Positions 35,105-44,189 of a stretch of DNA of 56,951 nt are shown here, piece after piece (position 1 is the first letter of the stretch; each line of letters opens with the position of its first letter). The translations under genes and the position numbers were made by a program. The DNA comes from Paenibacillus timonensis (lineage in GTDB: Bacteria > Bacillota > Bacilli > Paenibacillales > Paenibacillaceae), in NCBI RefSeq assembly GCF_022427145.1, contig NZ_JAKSXN010000037.1, positions 1-56,951 of the forward strand, written 5' to 3'. Under the pieces are notes generated by a model, which was not told where the DNA came from, ran no database searches, and saw only the letters and a list, made by a program, of their open reading frames with translations.

Positions 35105-35128
35105 GAAGTATGCCCTCCTTCCTACGGA

Positions 35129-36363
35129 TCATTTCTGCTCCTGGTTCAGCAATGTATCGAACGACTTCTTGGTCAAGCCGGGACGCTGCAGCTTCACCTT
35201 TACGCGGATGTCTAATTCGATCCGGGTTAACTCCTCGCTCCAGTCGTTTTTCAGCTTCTTCCAGGTTTTCGGATCTTTGCGGTGAATTTTATCGGCGAAT
35301 CCGGGCAAGTCGACCCGCAGCTTCGGCTCGCCTCCCACCCCATTTCGATTTTGTTCCGAATTTCCTCCGCTACCGCCTTTTCGATGCCTTTAATGCTTTG
35401 CGGCTTGGACAAATCCTCTTCGCACATAAATTCCATCAGCAAATCTCCGCTCGCTTCCGTTTCCACCCGCATGTTGTAATGCTGCTCCCCGGCCCGGACC
35501 GGCGTTACCTTGGTCTTGGCGCTGGTAATCCGAACGGTTCCATTCTTAGTCTTGGCAGCCGCGCCGGAACACGAGAACGATATCGTGCTGCCCTTGATCT
35601 GATTCGTCAACCATGAGATCCCGTAACTTTCGTCGCGGTTAAGATATCCGACGAGCCGGTTTTGATGAAGGACACCTAACCGTTCAACCTTCATCTTGAC
35701 GGGCGGCGAAGTGGTCTTATTCACGTCCAGCGATTCCAATGCCTTGGCGTTCCCTTTCGTGACGATGATTTCCGGCACGCCGACCGTCTGAGCGTCGGAA
35801 ACCAGCTTCTGAGCCATTTGAAATACATTGACGACCGGAAAGTAGGACGAGGAGCTGTTTTGTTTCCTCAAAATCTCGGCAAGAGCCGTACCCGGAATTT
35901 TTTCCGGCGGGACCATTTTGCGCATGATTTCGCTTGCCTTGCCGTCCGTCACCGCGACGAGTACGGTTTCGCGAGCATCAATATTGCGAAAGTACAAATC
36001 TAGAACTTGCTCGATGCCTCTTTCGGCGACTTCCTTCCCGATCACGATGATATCGGTATGACCGAAATATAACCGACGCGGGTTTTCCGTGTATCCTCGG
36101 TCGGCGGCTTCGCGAATCGTTTTTCCTTTCGTCGTGAATACGTATACGCTCGGCTGGGAACCGCCCCCGGCGCTTCCTCCGCCTTGGCTCGCCCCGCTAG
36201 CCGACGGGACGATGACCTGATGAGTCATCTCCCAGTCGTCTCCGCTGCGGTCAAATCCATTGGCAACGGTAATGCCTAATTCGTCCAACTCCGTGCGGTT
36301 CCAGCAGCCTACCGTCGCCATACACGCTAGGACGGCAGCGCAGCACAACAAGATCCGGCGCAT
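35129..36363 (-). pseudogene. Spore germination lipoprotein subunit C (GerAC family), frameshifted
   Basis: A GerAC homologue in two frames. The first frame (36363 to 35251) gives the signal peptide with lipobox ATVGC, CWNRTELDELGITVANGFD and the full middle up to KAVAEEIRNKIEMGWEASR. It then runs into an unrelated tail. The expected C-terminus, KLRVDLPGFADKIHRKDPKTW and onward to KKSFDTLLNQEQK, continues in another frame from about 35330 to 35129. Adding one base (or removing two) near 35318-35330, inside the sequence GAGGCGAGCCGAAGCTGCG on the minus strand, restores one protein of about 411 residues, close to the 406 of the intact first-receptor copy. It could be a real mutation or a sequence error. 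AGGAGAG precedes the ATG. Confidence 0.8.
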
Positions 36364-36374
36364 CTCGCACTCTC

Positions 36375-37934
36375 CTAGGATTCATTTTGACCCTTTTCCG
36401 GGCCTTTGCCTTGTCTCACCTGGTTGTGAATACTGATAAATTCAGGGCGCTTATTCATTCTGGGCCATGGCAAGCGGATAAACACGTCCTTCATGTTAGA
36501 CCAGCTTAGCGGAGCGACCGGAAGGAAATAAGGAACGCCAAAAGATTGTAGCGAGACCAAATGCATCAGCAGCGGAATCACGCCGCACAGGATGCCGTAA
36601 AGCCCAAAAGATCCAGCCAAAATCATGAGACCGAAACGAATTAAACGCACGGCCGCCGACATGGCGAATGTCGGAATAACGAAGTTGGCAATAGCCGTAA
36701 ACGACACGATAATGACCATAACAGCTGAGACGAGCCCGGCTTGAACTGCAGCTTGGCCCAGTACCAGCGCCCCCACGATCGAAATCGCTGGGCCCACCAC
36801 CCGCGGCATGCGGACGCCGGCTTCCCGAATCACCTCGAAGGTAATCTCCATCAACATCGCTTCCAGCAGTGCCGGAAGCGGCGTCCCTTCCCGTTGGGCC
36901 GCGATGCTGATCAGCATCGTGGTGGGGAGCATCTCCGGATGGAATGTCGTAACCGCAATATACAGGGATGGGAGCAGCATCGCGACCAAGAAGGAAAATA
37001 AACGAATATTCCGCAGAAAAGAAGAAATATCGTACCTTTGATAATAGTCTTCGCTAGATAGGAAAAACTTAAAGAACGTCACCGGACAGACTAACGCGAA
37101 AGGGGTACCGTCGATCAGGATGGAGACTTGCCCATCCAAAAGGGATCCGGCTACTGTATCGGGACGCTCGGTATTTAAAATCGTCGGAAACGGGGTGAAG
37201 GCGCGGTCCTGAATAAACTCCTCGATATAACCGCTCTCCAGAATGCTGTCGGTATCGATGGCATCCAGCCGTTTCAAGACTTCCTCCACCACGGACGACT
37301 GGGCGATTCCCCGGATATAGGCCACGACCACCCGAGTTTGGGTATACGTGCCGATCACACGGTTTTCATAGCGCAAATCCGGGGTTCTCAACCGTTTGCG
37401 GAGCAGCGATAGGTTCGTCGAGAGGTCTTCCGTAAAGCCTTCCTTCGGTCCGCGGATCACGGTCTGGGAAGAGGGCTCTTCGACGGATCGCCGCGATCCT
37501 CCGGGAATGGAAACAACCATTGCGCCTTCCAATCCGTCGATGAGGACAACCGCCGCTCCGGTTAGCAAGCCGGCTAGCAGATCGCGCTCTGTGTTTGCCG
37601 GCTTCACGCTTCCCGCGCTAATGGAATCCGCGAACTTCTCCTTCGAAACGGCCTCTCCCCCTTCTTGAATCAGGGTTTCGAGGTTACTCATCAGCTCGCT
37701 TAACAGCTTTGGATCGATCAAGCTGTCGATATAACTGACGACGAATTTCTCGTTGGCCATTTTGCGGATGTTGATATCCGGGCTGTTTCCCAAAGCTTCC
37801 TGGATCATAACGACCGCATCGGCGGGGGATCTGCCTATAGGGCGGTTGGCCGCTTCTTGAAGCCCATCCGTGATCGATTCCGCTTTGTTCTTCCGCCGGA
37901 TATGGGGGGGACGGTTTCGGTTGACTCTTCTCAT
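36375..37934 (-). CDS. Spore germination receptor subunit A (GerAA family), receptor 2
   Basis: A 519-residue GerAA-type protein. A hydrophilic basic N-terminus of about 30 residues is followed by the soluble domain (GGSRRSVEEPSSQTVIRGPKEGF), then membrane segments from about 290 with AMLLPSLYIAVTTFHPEMLP, REAGVRMPRVVGP and GALVLGQAAVQAG. It is closely similar along its length to the receptor 1 A subunit, indicating paralogues. First gene of the A-C-B operon, read from the sigma-G promoter at 37969-37998. ATG 37934 follows CCGGAGGCACGTA. Confidence 0.92.
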   Translation of the reverse strand: MRRVNRNRPPHIRRKNKAESITDGLQEAANRPIGRSPADAVVMIQEALGNSPDINIRKMANEKFVVSYIDSLIDPKLLSELMSNLETLIQEGGEAVSKEKFADSISAGSVKPANTERDLLAGLLTGAAVVLIDGLEGAMVVSIPGGSRRSVEEPSSQTVIRGPKEGFTEDLSTNLSLLRKRLRTPDLRYENRVIGTYTQTRVVVAYIRGIAQSSVVEEVLKRLDAIDTDSILESGYIEEFIQDRAFTPFPTILNTERPDTVAGSLLDGQVSILIDGTPFALVCPVTFFKFFLSSEDYYQRYDISSFLRNIRLFSFLVAMLLPSLYIAVTTFHPEMLPTTMLISIAAQREGTPLPALLEAMLMEITFEVIREAGVRMPRVVGPAISIVGALVLGQAAVQAGLVSAVMVIIVSFTAIANFVIPTFAMSAAVRLIRFGLMILAGSFGLYGILCGVIPLLMHLVSLQSFGVPYFLPVAPLSWSNMKDVFIRLPWPRMNKRPEFISIHNQVRQGKGPEKGQNES

Positions 37935-37968
37935 TACGTGCCTCCGGTATTTAAACAGTAGTAATTTG

Positions 37969-37998
37969 TAATATGTGCCATATCCAAATTAGGTATGC
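37969..37998 (-). promoter_or_regulatory. Sigma-G promoter of germination receptor operon 2
   Basis: On the minus strand, GCATA (37994-37998), an 18-bp spacer and CATATTA (37969-37975) match the forespore sigma-G consensus (GNATA / CATNNTA). It lies 35 bp upstream of the A gene. Confidence 0.8.
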
Positions 37999-38030
37999 GT
38001 CTGTACGGCACTGATTGAAACCGCAAGAAA

Positions 38031-38057
38031 AAAGCCCCAGCTAAAAGCTGGAGCTTT
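38031..38057 (-). terminator. Terminator of the MFS gene, overlapping its stop
   Basis: AAAGCTCCAGC / GCTGGGGCTTTTTT on the minus strand. The stem includes the last codons of the MFS gene. It separates that operon from the sigma-G promoter just downstream. Confidence 0.85.
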
Positions 38058-39333
38058 GTATATCAGTGGCCGGTTTATCATCCGTGGAGGTTTTCCGTTT
38101 CGAGCGCCGGGTCCGTTTCGCCATCTGTACCGTGAGATAGAACGCCAGGAACATCCCCATAAATCCCGCGGAATACCGGTACATTACCGCGTAGTCGGTA
38201 CCGGAAGCGATGGCCCCCAGAAGAACCGCGCCGACGGCAACGCCAAAATCCATGGAGTTATAGAACATGCTGTTAGCGGCCCCGTACTGCTCCGGCTTGG
38301 AGGTACGCAGCATCCAGGCTTGGAGGGTCGGCTGGATCGCCCCGAAGCCCAACCCGTACAGAAGGGCCGATAGGATTAGCAGCGGCAGCGTTGTCGTAAA
38401 CGATAGGATTAACATGCTCGCGATGACGATAAGCGCCGCTGGAATCAAGACGGCGGCGTGTCCTTTGGCGTCAAATATTCGTCCCGAAACCGGGCGGATC
38501 AAAACGACCGTCACCGCATTAAACAGGAAAAACAATCCAACCTGCTCCAAATGGACAAACTCGCCGAAGAGCGCAATGAAACTCAAGAGACCGCTGTAGG
38601 TGATCGCTAAGATCATGTTGAGTACGGCTGGAAACACGAGTCTCCGATTAAACGCCGGACGTTGTTTCGCGTGGGCAGCGCCTTCGCCCTGCGGCCGATG
38701 CGTTGAGGGCCGCTGCGTTTCGATCAGCTTCGCTGGCCGGATCGACGGGAGCGCCCGGGTTAGCAGCAACAACGGAAACATCAGCAGGACGGCCGTCGTT
38801 CCGATCAGCGTAAGCGGACCAAAACCAAGCTCCCGCATGACATTCAAGCCGATTATCGGTCCGATCGACATCGCCAGGCTGCTGGATAACCCGAAGTATC
38901 CGATCCCTTCCCCCATACGAGGGAGCGGAATGATACGCGAAACAAACGTTGGCAGAAGCGTACTGCCGATGCCGAAGCCGATCCCGTAGACGGCTCGAAC
39001 CAACAGGAGGGCACCTAGCGACCCGGCAACGCTATTCAGTACCGTCGCCGTGGCCGCGATGATTAATCCGATGAGCAGCAGCGCGTTCGGGGAAACTCTT
39101 CGCAGCAGGACGGCTGCCAGAAAACGGGTAAGGATCGCCGATCCGGCAAACACGCTGGTCACGAGGCTTACCTGCAGATCGCTTGCTGCAAACTCGATTT
39201 TGACGTAAGACGAAAACGTGGATAACAGCATATGCAAATTTAAAAACAATAAAAAAGCAGAGATCGTTAATGAGATAAACGATCTCGTCCAAAGTCGTTC
39301 CGATTCAGATTGTCGATTCGATGATAACGTCAT
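38041..39333 (-). CDS. Major facilitator superfamily transporter
   Basis: A 430-residue protein with 12 predicted transmembrane segments and a hydrophilic loop in the middle (about 195-225). The loop 2-3 motif region (ILTRFLAAVLLRRVSPNALLLIG) and a second copy in the C-terminal half (LIRPVSGRIFDAKGHAAVLI) support an MFS exporter of the YfmO/staphylopine-type drug-efflux group. I chose the ATG at 39333, preceded by GAAGGAGAG. It lies 28 bases downstream of the MarR gene and is probably repressed by that protein. Substrate unknown. Confidence 0.87.
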   Translation of the reverse strand: MTLSSNRQSESERLWTRSFISLTISAFLLFLNLHMLLSTFSSYVKIEFAASDLQVSLVTSVFAGSAILTRFLAAVLLRRVSPNALLLIGLIIAATATVLNSVAGSLGALLLVRAVYGIGFGIGSTLLPTFVSRIIPLPRMGEGIGYFGLSSSLAMSIGPIIGLNVMRELGFGPLTLIGTTAVLLMFPLLLLTRALPSIRPAKLIETQRPSTHRPQGEGAAHAKQRPAFNRRLVFPAVLNMILAITYSGLLSFIALFGEFVHLEQVGLFFLFNAVTVVLIRPVSGRIFDAKGHAAVLIPAALIVIASMLILSFTTTLPLLILSALLYGLGFGAIQPTLQAWMLRTSKPEQYGAANSMFYNSMDFGVAVGAVLLGAIASGTDYAVMYRYSAGFMGMFLAFYLTVQMAKRTRRSKRKTSTDDKPATDIQSSSF

Positions 39334-39361
39334 GCTGCTTATTCTCTCCTTCTCCATGCTC

Positions 39362-39835
39362 TTACTTCTCTATTTCGCCATCGACAACATGAGGATCGCT
39401 GAAATGGATATTGATCCGTTGCAGCAGCTCCATCAGCAGTGTGTATTCCTCCCCGCTCATGATGCGCTTGACTTCTTCGGTTACGCTTTGCTCGATCGGC
39501 GCGGTTTCGCGGATCAATTCTTTTCCCCGTTCCGTAGCGTAGACTAGAAAGGATCTACGGTCCTGCAGCCCCGGCTGCTTGTAGATCAGGCTTTTGCTTT
39601 CCAAAAGGTCGATAATCCGGGTTGTCGTCGGCTTGTCCTTTCCGGTGCGATCCGCGATCTCCTTCTGGATCAGCCCGTTCGCCAGATCGATCTGATTCAG
39701 TACGGACCACTGCTCCGGCGTGATCTCATAGCTCTTCAGGCGGTGCTGAAGCAAGGCGGCGATTTTACGGTAAGCGACACCCATGATAAAGCCCACCGCA
39801 AGCTCGCTTCGCGGATGGTTCGTGGTCATTCGCAT
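39362..39835 (-). CDS. MarR-family regulator of the adjacent MFS pump
   Basis: A 157-residue MarR-type winged-helix repressor: QIDLANGLIQKEIADRTGKDKPTTTRIIDLLESKSLI is the helix-turn-helix and recognition part and QDRRSFLVY the wing. The ATG follows GGGAGGAACGA. It is the first gene of a two-gene operon with the MFS transporter, the standard arrangement for ligand-induced efflux. Confidence 0.9.
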   Translation of the reverse strand: MRMTTNHPRSELAVGFIMGVAYRKIAALLQHRLKSYEITPEQWSVLNQIDLANGLIQKEIADRTGKDKPTTTRIIDLLESKSLIYKQPGLQDRRSFLVYATERGKELIRETAPIEQSVTEEVKRIMSGEEYTLLMELLQRINIHFSDPHVVDGEIEK

Positions 39836-39852
39836 TCGTTCCTCCCATTTAG

Positions 39853-39893
39853 TTGTCGTAACAATTATATGCTATCAAACTACTTTGGGTCAA
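39853..39893 (-). promoter_or_regulatory. Promoter and likely operator of the marR-MFS operon
   Basis: Minus-strand TTGACC (39888-39893), 18-bp spacer and TATAAT (39864-39869). A palindrome TTGT-CGTA-ACAA (39853-39864) abuts the -10 box, well placed for MarR repression. Confidence 0.7.
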
Positions 39894-39996
39894 ACCAGCC
39901 GTTGTCTATTTTCAGGTTCAATAGGTGATTATCTTCTCCCTTTTCAAGGCGGAGGAATACACTACCCTATACGAATTTGAAAGGGGATATTCACTT

Positions 39997-40767
39997 ATGA
40001 AATCATCGCGCCATCCGCGTCATGTCACCAGCAAATGGAAGAAAAACGCAGCCTTGATGCAAAGCAGCGAGCTGCGGGCGTACCTCCCCGAAACACGCCG
40101 ATTCACTAAAGAGCATCTGCAGAATATGCTAATGAAATATAAAATGGTCTACGTCAAGCCCGTGAACGGCACCTGGGGAAAAGGAGTCATGCGGGTTGAA
40201 TTCAAGCCCTACCAGCGGCAGGAAACTTATCAATTCCAACTCGATAAAACCGTTCGTGCCTTCGGTTCGATCGACGAACTTTACGCTTCGATCCGTAAGC
40301 ATAAGCTGAAAGGCCGATACCTGATCCAACAAGGCATTGAATTGCTGCGATATGATCAACGCCGATTCGATCTTCGCGTCATGGTTCAACGTACTCCCCA
40401 GAAGATCTGGAAGACGACCGGCGTCATCGGCAGACTGGGTCATCCGAAGAAGATCGTCACCAATTACCACAGCGACGGCAAGATTGTGGCGGCGGAGAAG
40501 CTGCTTTCGCCTTATCTGAAAGGTCCGCGTCTCAAGTCGTATATGCATATGCTGCAAACCTTCGGCGAGGATATTGCTAACCACCTGAAAACCAGTTTTC
40601 CCGGGCTGCGCGAAATCGGGGTGGACGTGGCGATCGACCAAAAACTGCGGCCGTGGATCCTTGAGGTTAACACTTCCCCGGATCCATTCATCTTCCGAAA
40701 GTTAAAGGACAAGAACATCTTCCACACGATCATGAAATATGCCCGGGCTTACGGAAAATATAAATGA
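39997..40767 (+). CDS. YheC/YheD family ATP-grasp protein, endospore coat-associated
   Basis: A 256-residue ATP-grasp protein of the YheC/YheD type found in spore formers. Visible blocks are YVKPVNGTWGKGVMRVE (ATP-binding loop), GRYLIQQGIELLRYDQRRFDLRVMVQ, GVIGRLGHPKKIVTNYHSDG and the C-terminal GVDVAIDQKLRPWILEVNTSPDP, where E and N would bind metal. The substrate it ligates is unknown. The chosen ATG 39997 follows AAGGGGAT. It is divergent from the marR operon and convergent with a CotSA-like glycosyltransferase. Confidence 0.88.
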   Translation: MKSSRHPRHVTSKWKKNAALMQSSELRAYLPETRRFTKEHLQNMLMKYKMVYVKPVNGTWGKGVMRVEFKPYQRQETYQFQLDKTVRAFGSIDELYASIRKHKLKGRYLIQQGIELLRYDQRRFDLRVMVQRTPQKIWKTTGVIGRLGHPKKIVTNYHSDGKIVAAEKLLSPYLKGPRLKSYMHMLQTFGEDIANHLKTSFPGLREIGVDVAIDQKLRPWILEVNTSPDPFIFRKLKDKNIFHTIMKYARAYGKYK

Positions 40768-40771
40768 AACC

Positions 40772-40828
40772 AACGAAAAACCGGACGGAGATGGCAGCCA
40801 TATAGGCGCCTTCCATCCGGTTTTCGTT
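40772..40828. terminator. Bidirectional terminator
   Basis: Long hairpin, arms AACGAAAAACCGGA and TCCGGTTTTCGTT with an inner GGC/GCC pair, between the convergent YheC/D-like and glycosyltransferase genes. Confidence 0.85.
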
Positions 40829-40831
40829 AGT

Positions 40832-41911
40832 TCAAGAACCAAACTGCCGATAAATTCCCATCAGCCTGCCTGCGGTTTGCTTCCAACTGAACCGCTCAAC
40901 GGCGTCCTTTCGCGCTTGCCTGGACATTTTAGCGGTCAGGTCGCGGTCCTTTGCCAGCTTCAATATCCATTTGGCATGCTCCTCCGGCTTGGTAAACGCG
41001 TCCACCAGATAACCGTTGGCTCCATGTCTGACGATCTCCCCGATCCCACCGATATTGGAGGCAATGACGGGGAGTCCGGAAGCCATCGCTTCCACGTTCA
41101 CAAGCCCAAACGCTTCATGTTCCTGTGAGGGACAGGCAAACAAGTCGGCCGAGCGAAACTTGCGGTGAATGGCGTGATGCGGGATTTTCCCGACGAACTT
41201 GGCCGGAACTCCTTTGGCGCGCGCCAGCCGTTTCAGTTCCCTCACGTAGCTTGGCTGGCCCCGGCCGATCACCGTTAATTCGACGGCCCCATATTCCTTA
41301 CGCACGAGTCCGATCGCCCGAATCAGGACCGGGACACCTTTACGCGGAATCACCCGGCCGGCGAACAACACGCGGAACTTGCGGCCCGAACGGCCGGCCC
41401 CCCCTTCCGCCGGTCTGAACCGTCCGGTATCGACGCCGAGATGTACCTTGCGGATCTTACCCGCATGGCGGGGGAAGCGAGCGGCCAAGCTCGATTTGAG
41501 CGAGTCGCTGTTGGCAATGATCAGGTCGGCTTTGCCTAAGCTTTCGTTCACCCGCGTCGTCGCCTTTACGAACGTCAGCGAGTGCAGAAATAGGGTTACA
41601 GGAGTATGCGGGTATGCGGCTTTGATTTTGGCCATGTAATGCGGGCGGTTATCCACCTGGATCAAATCGTAGCGCCGCCCCCGGATATATCGAAGCACGG
41701 ATGCGATATATCGGCTTGGACTGCCGGTCCTTACGCGGACGATCGTTAATCTTCCCAACCGGCTGACGTGCGGTAGGCCTCGGCCTGTTCTGCTGATCAG
41801 CGTCACCGTATGGTTCACCGCCAACTGCTTGGCAATGGCCAACATGCTGATCTCCACCGAACCGCTGCCGGGAACCGGTATTTGCTCGGGCGCCACCATT
41901 AATAGGTTCAT
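40832..41911 (-). CDS. GT4 glycosyltransferase, CotSA-like
   Basis: A 359-residue GT-B family 4 glycosyltransferase. The start MNLLMVAPEQIPVPGSGSVEI matches the N-terminal signature of the spore coat glycosyltransferase CotSA (EKLPVP/GG-type), and the rest follows the same order: a VDNRPHY block (CotSA has NRPSW), HLGVDTGRF, FAGRVIPRKGVPVLI, and EAFGLVNVEAMASGLPVIASNIGG with the E-x7-E pair. It probably glycosylates a coat or surface component; spore-coat assignment is inference, helped by the adjacent YheC/D-like gene. AAGGAGGAG precedes ATG 41911. It could also be read from the upstream fad operon. Confidence 0.82.
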   Translation of the reverse strand: MNLLMVAPEQIPVPGSGSVEISMLAIAKQLAVNHTVTLISRTGRGLPHVSRLGRLTIVRVRTGSPSRYIASVLRYIRGRRYDLIQVDNRPHYMAKIKAAYPHTPVTLFLHSLTFVKATTRVNESLGKADLIIANSDSLKSSLAARFPRHAGKIRKVHLGVDTGRFRPAEGGAGRSGRKFRVLFAGRVIPRKGVPVLIRAIGLVRKEYGAVELTVIGRGQPSYVRELKRLARAKGVPAKFVGKIPHHAIHRKFRSADLFACPSQEHEAFGLVNVEAMASGLPVIASNIGGIGEIVRHGANGYLVDAFTKPEEHAKWILKLAKDRDLTAKMSRQARKDAVERFSWKQTAGRLMGIYRQFGS

Positions 41912-41920
41912 AGGCTCCTC

Positions 41921-41960
41921 CTTGCACATATGGCTTGCGTCTATTTACCATATGCGCAAG
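41921..41960 (-). other. 13-bp leader hairpin next to the glycosyltransferase ribosome site
   Basis: Inverted repeat CTTGCACATATGG - N14 - CCATATGCGCAAG. In the minus-strand RNA the single mismatch becomes a G-U pair, giving a continuous 13-bp stem. The 3' arm ends in AAG, the first bases of AAGGAGGAG, the ribosome site of the glycosyltransferase gene. It may act as a translational switch, an operator dyad or a weak terminator. Confidence 0.55.
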
Positions 41961-41995
41961 GCGAGCCTCTTGCACCGAGGCAATCACCCAAGCTG

Positions 41996-42412
41996 TCAGG
42001 TGACGCGGAACGTTCCCGTCCCGAATGCACAGATTTCTCCATGATCCAGCCGGGCATACGCCATCGTCGTGACCGATTTGCGAGATGCGTGAACCAGCTC
42101 GGCGGTGACGGTAATCCGCCCTTGCTCGGCTTTGGTCACATAATTCAGGTTCAGGTTCGTCGTGACGACGCTAGCCTCCGGTTTGGCGATCATCGCCAGA
42201 AGCCCCATGGCCGAATCGATCAACGTCGCGTGGACGCCGCCATGGACAATGCCGATCAAATTCAGATGGTGCGGACGGATGTCCAGGGTCATGACGACCC
42301 TGCGTTCGTTCGCCTCATCCACCCGGCAGCCCAGGTAATCGACGAACGAACCGACCGCGGCTTGATTCCACAGCTCCAGACGCTGCCGCAGCTCTTCTGA
42401 ATCCGCTTTCAT
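41996..42412 (-). CDS. PaaI-family hotdog thioesterase
   Basis: A 138-residue hotdog-fold acyl-CoA thioesterase: LNLIGIVHGGVHATLIDSAMGLL is the family helix-and-active-site block (HGG, then D). It would hydrolyse acyl- or aryl-CoA in the cytoplasm. The ATG at 42412 follows GGGAGG at 9-base spacing, an earlier ATG overlapping that site. It lies 62 bases after the acyl-CoA ligase in the same direction and is plausibly the last member of the fatty-acid degradation operon, releasing CoA from dead-end intermediates. Confidence 0.85.
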   Translation of the reverse strand: MKADSEELRQRLELWNQAAVGSFVDYLGCRVDEANERRVVMTLDIRPHHLNLIGIVHGGVHATLIDSAMGLLAMIAKPEASVVTTNLNLNYVTKAEQGRITVTAELVHASRKSVTTMAYARLDHGEICAFGTGTFRVT

Positions 42413-42474
42413 ATTTAACGACCTCCCGTTCATGTCGACGCGTTATTTTGTCCCCGGGGGACTTCAGCCCCTCG

Positions 42475-44163
42475 TTACTTTGCTTGCGGGGGGATCTGGC
42501 GTTCCGCTTCTTCCTCTACAAGCTTACGGCGCAGCACTTTGCCCGCCAGCGTCTTGGGGAGACTGTCGCGAAACTCGTAAACCTTCGGCACCTTGTAGGC
42601 AGCCAATTTCTCCTTGCACCAGCGCTTGATTGCCTCTGCGTCCGGAGACGCGCCTTCCTTCAGCACAATGTACGCCTTGACGGTCTCGCCACGGTACGGA
42701 TCGTAAATTCCGGCCACGATCGCCTCCTCCACGTCCGGATGCTCGAACAGCACTTCCTCGACTTCGCGCGGATAGATGTTATACCCGCCGGCAATGATCA
42801 AATCCTTGCGGCGGTCCAGGATATAGAAGAAGCCGTCTTCGTCCATCCGCCCCAGGTCGCCGGTCAGCAGCCAGCCGTCGCGCAGCGTCTTGTACGTCTC
42901 CTCCGGCCGGTTCCAATACCCCCGCATCACCTGCGGCCCACGCACGGCAAGCTCGCCGATTTCGCCGACCGGAACTTCCTCAAGCGTGTCCGGATGCACA
43001 ATCATCGCGTCGGTGTCGGGAAAAGGGATCCCAATCGACCCGCTCTTCCGCGTCTCCCAGATATTGTTGGCGTGGGTGACGGGCGAAGCTTCGGTCAAGC
43101 CATAGCCTTCGATCAGCTTCCCACCTGTCACTTCCTCGAACCGGGTTTGAACCTCCAGCGGCAGCGGTGCCGCACCGCTAACGCACACATTGATCGAGGA
43201 TAAATCGTACCCTGCGATATCCTTGTGGTTAATGATGGCCACGTACATCGTCGGCGCGCCGGGGAAAACCGTCGGCTTCTTGTGATGGATCACCTGCAGC
43301 ACCTGATGGATGTCAAAACGCGGCAGCATCAGCAACGTCCCGCCCAAAGCGACCGATTGATTCAGTAACACCGTCATTCCGAACACATGAAAAAAAGGAA
43401 GCGCGGCCAAATACTTCTCTTTCCCCAAACGGGAACGGTAGAACCAGAGCTGATTCTGAATCGTGTTGGCCACCAGATTCATATGCGTCAGCATGACGCC
43501 TTTGGCAAAACCCGTCGTTCCGCCGGTATACTGCAACAAAGCCAAATCCTGCTCGGGATCGAGTTCGACGCGGAACGGTTCCGGGCTTCCGCCGGTGAGG
43601 AATGCCGGGAAGGCGAGCAGCCGATCGGTATAGTTCAAATGAGCGGCCATGCCGTCTTTCTTGGCTTTGATCGGATACAGGAGGTTCTTGGGAAAAGGCA
43701 GATAATCCTTGATCGATGTGGCGATGATGTAATCCAGCGGTTGCAGCTTCGTCGCCGTTCTCACGCGTTCGACGAGCGGGTCAAGGGTGACCATGACGCG
43801 TGCGCCGGCATCACTCAGCTGATGCTCCAGTTCCCTGGGCATATACAGCGGATTCGTCATCACTGCAATGCCGCCCATCAGCAGGGTACCGTAATACGCA
43901 ATCACCGCCTGCGGGCAGTTCGGCAACATGATGGCTACCCGGTCTCCCTTGCGAATGCCCAGCTTCCGCAGGGCATTCGCAAACCGGTACGTCTGTTCCA
44001 ACAAAACGCGATACGTCATTTTCTTTCCCATGAATTCCAGAGCCGTAACTTCGGGATACCGATCGGCGGAAAGTTCCAGGAAATGAGCGAGATTATGCTT
44101 TGGATAATCATAGGTGGGCGGTACTTCAGCGGGATAAAACTTCAGCCAAGGTTTCCTTGTCAT
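42475..44163 (-). CDS. lcfA: Long-chain fatty-acid-CoA ligase
   Basis: A 562-residue AMP-forming ligase that activates long-chain fatty acids for beta-oxidation. It has LLQYTGGTTGFAKGVMLTH (ATP motif, about 205-223; note YTGGTTG, as in LcfA/FadD), GYGLTEASPVTH, LLTGDLGRMDEDGFFYILDRRKDLIIAGGYNIYPREVEE and the C-terminal PKTLAGKVLRR with the catalytic Lys. The start is ATG 44163 (MTRKPWLKFYP) after GGGAGG; a 62-codon upstream extension in the same frame overlaps fadE and is discarded. It lies 26 bases after fadE. Confidence 0.9.
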   Translation of the reverse strand: MTRKPWLKFYPAEVPPTYDYPKHNLAHFLELSADRYPEVTALEFMGKKMTYRVLLEQTYRFANALRKLGIRKGDRVAIMLPNCPQAVIAYYGTLLMGGIAVMTNPLYMPRELEHQLSDAGARVMVTLDPLVERVRTATKLQPLDYIIATSIKDYLPFPKNLLYPIKAKKDGMAAHLNYTDRLLAFPAFLTGGSPEPFRVELDPEQDLALLQYTGGTTGFAKGVMLTHMNLVANTIQNQLWFYRSRLGKEKYLAALPFFHVFGMTVLLNQSVALGGTLLMLPRFDIHQVLQVIHHKKPTVFPGAPTMYVAIINHKDIAGYDLSSINVCVSGAAPLPLEVQTRFEEVTGGKLIEGYGLTEASPVTHANNIWETRKSGSIGIPFPDTDAMIVHPDTLEEVPVGEIGELAVRGPQVMRGYWNRPEETYKTLRDGWLLTGDLGRMDEDGFFYILDRRKDLIIAGGYNIYPREVEEVLFEHPDVEEAIVAGIYDPYRGETVKAYIVLKEGASPDAEAIKRWCKEKLAAYKVPKVYEFRDSLPKTLAGKVLRRKLVEEEAERQIPPQAK

Positions 44164-44189
44164 ACGCCTGCCTCCCAACCTCGCAATTT

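Noticed and set aside
41921..41960. H-type pseudoknot formed by CTTGCG/CGCAAG and CATATGG/CCATATG
   Set aside because: The connecting loops would be zero bases long, which is not sterically possible; a single 13-bp hairpin explains the sequence better.
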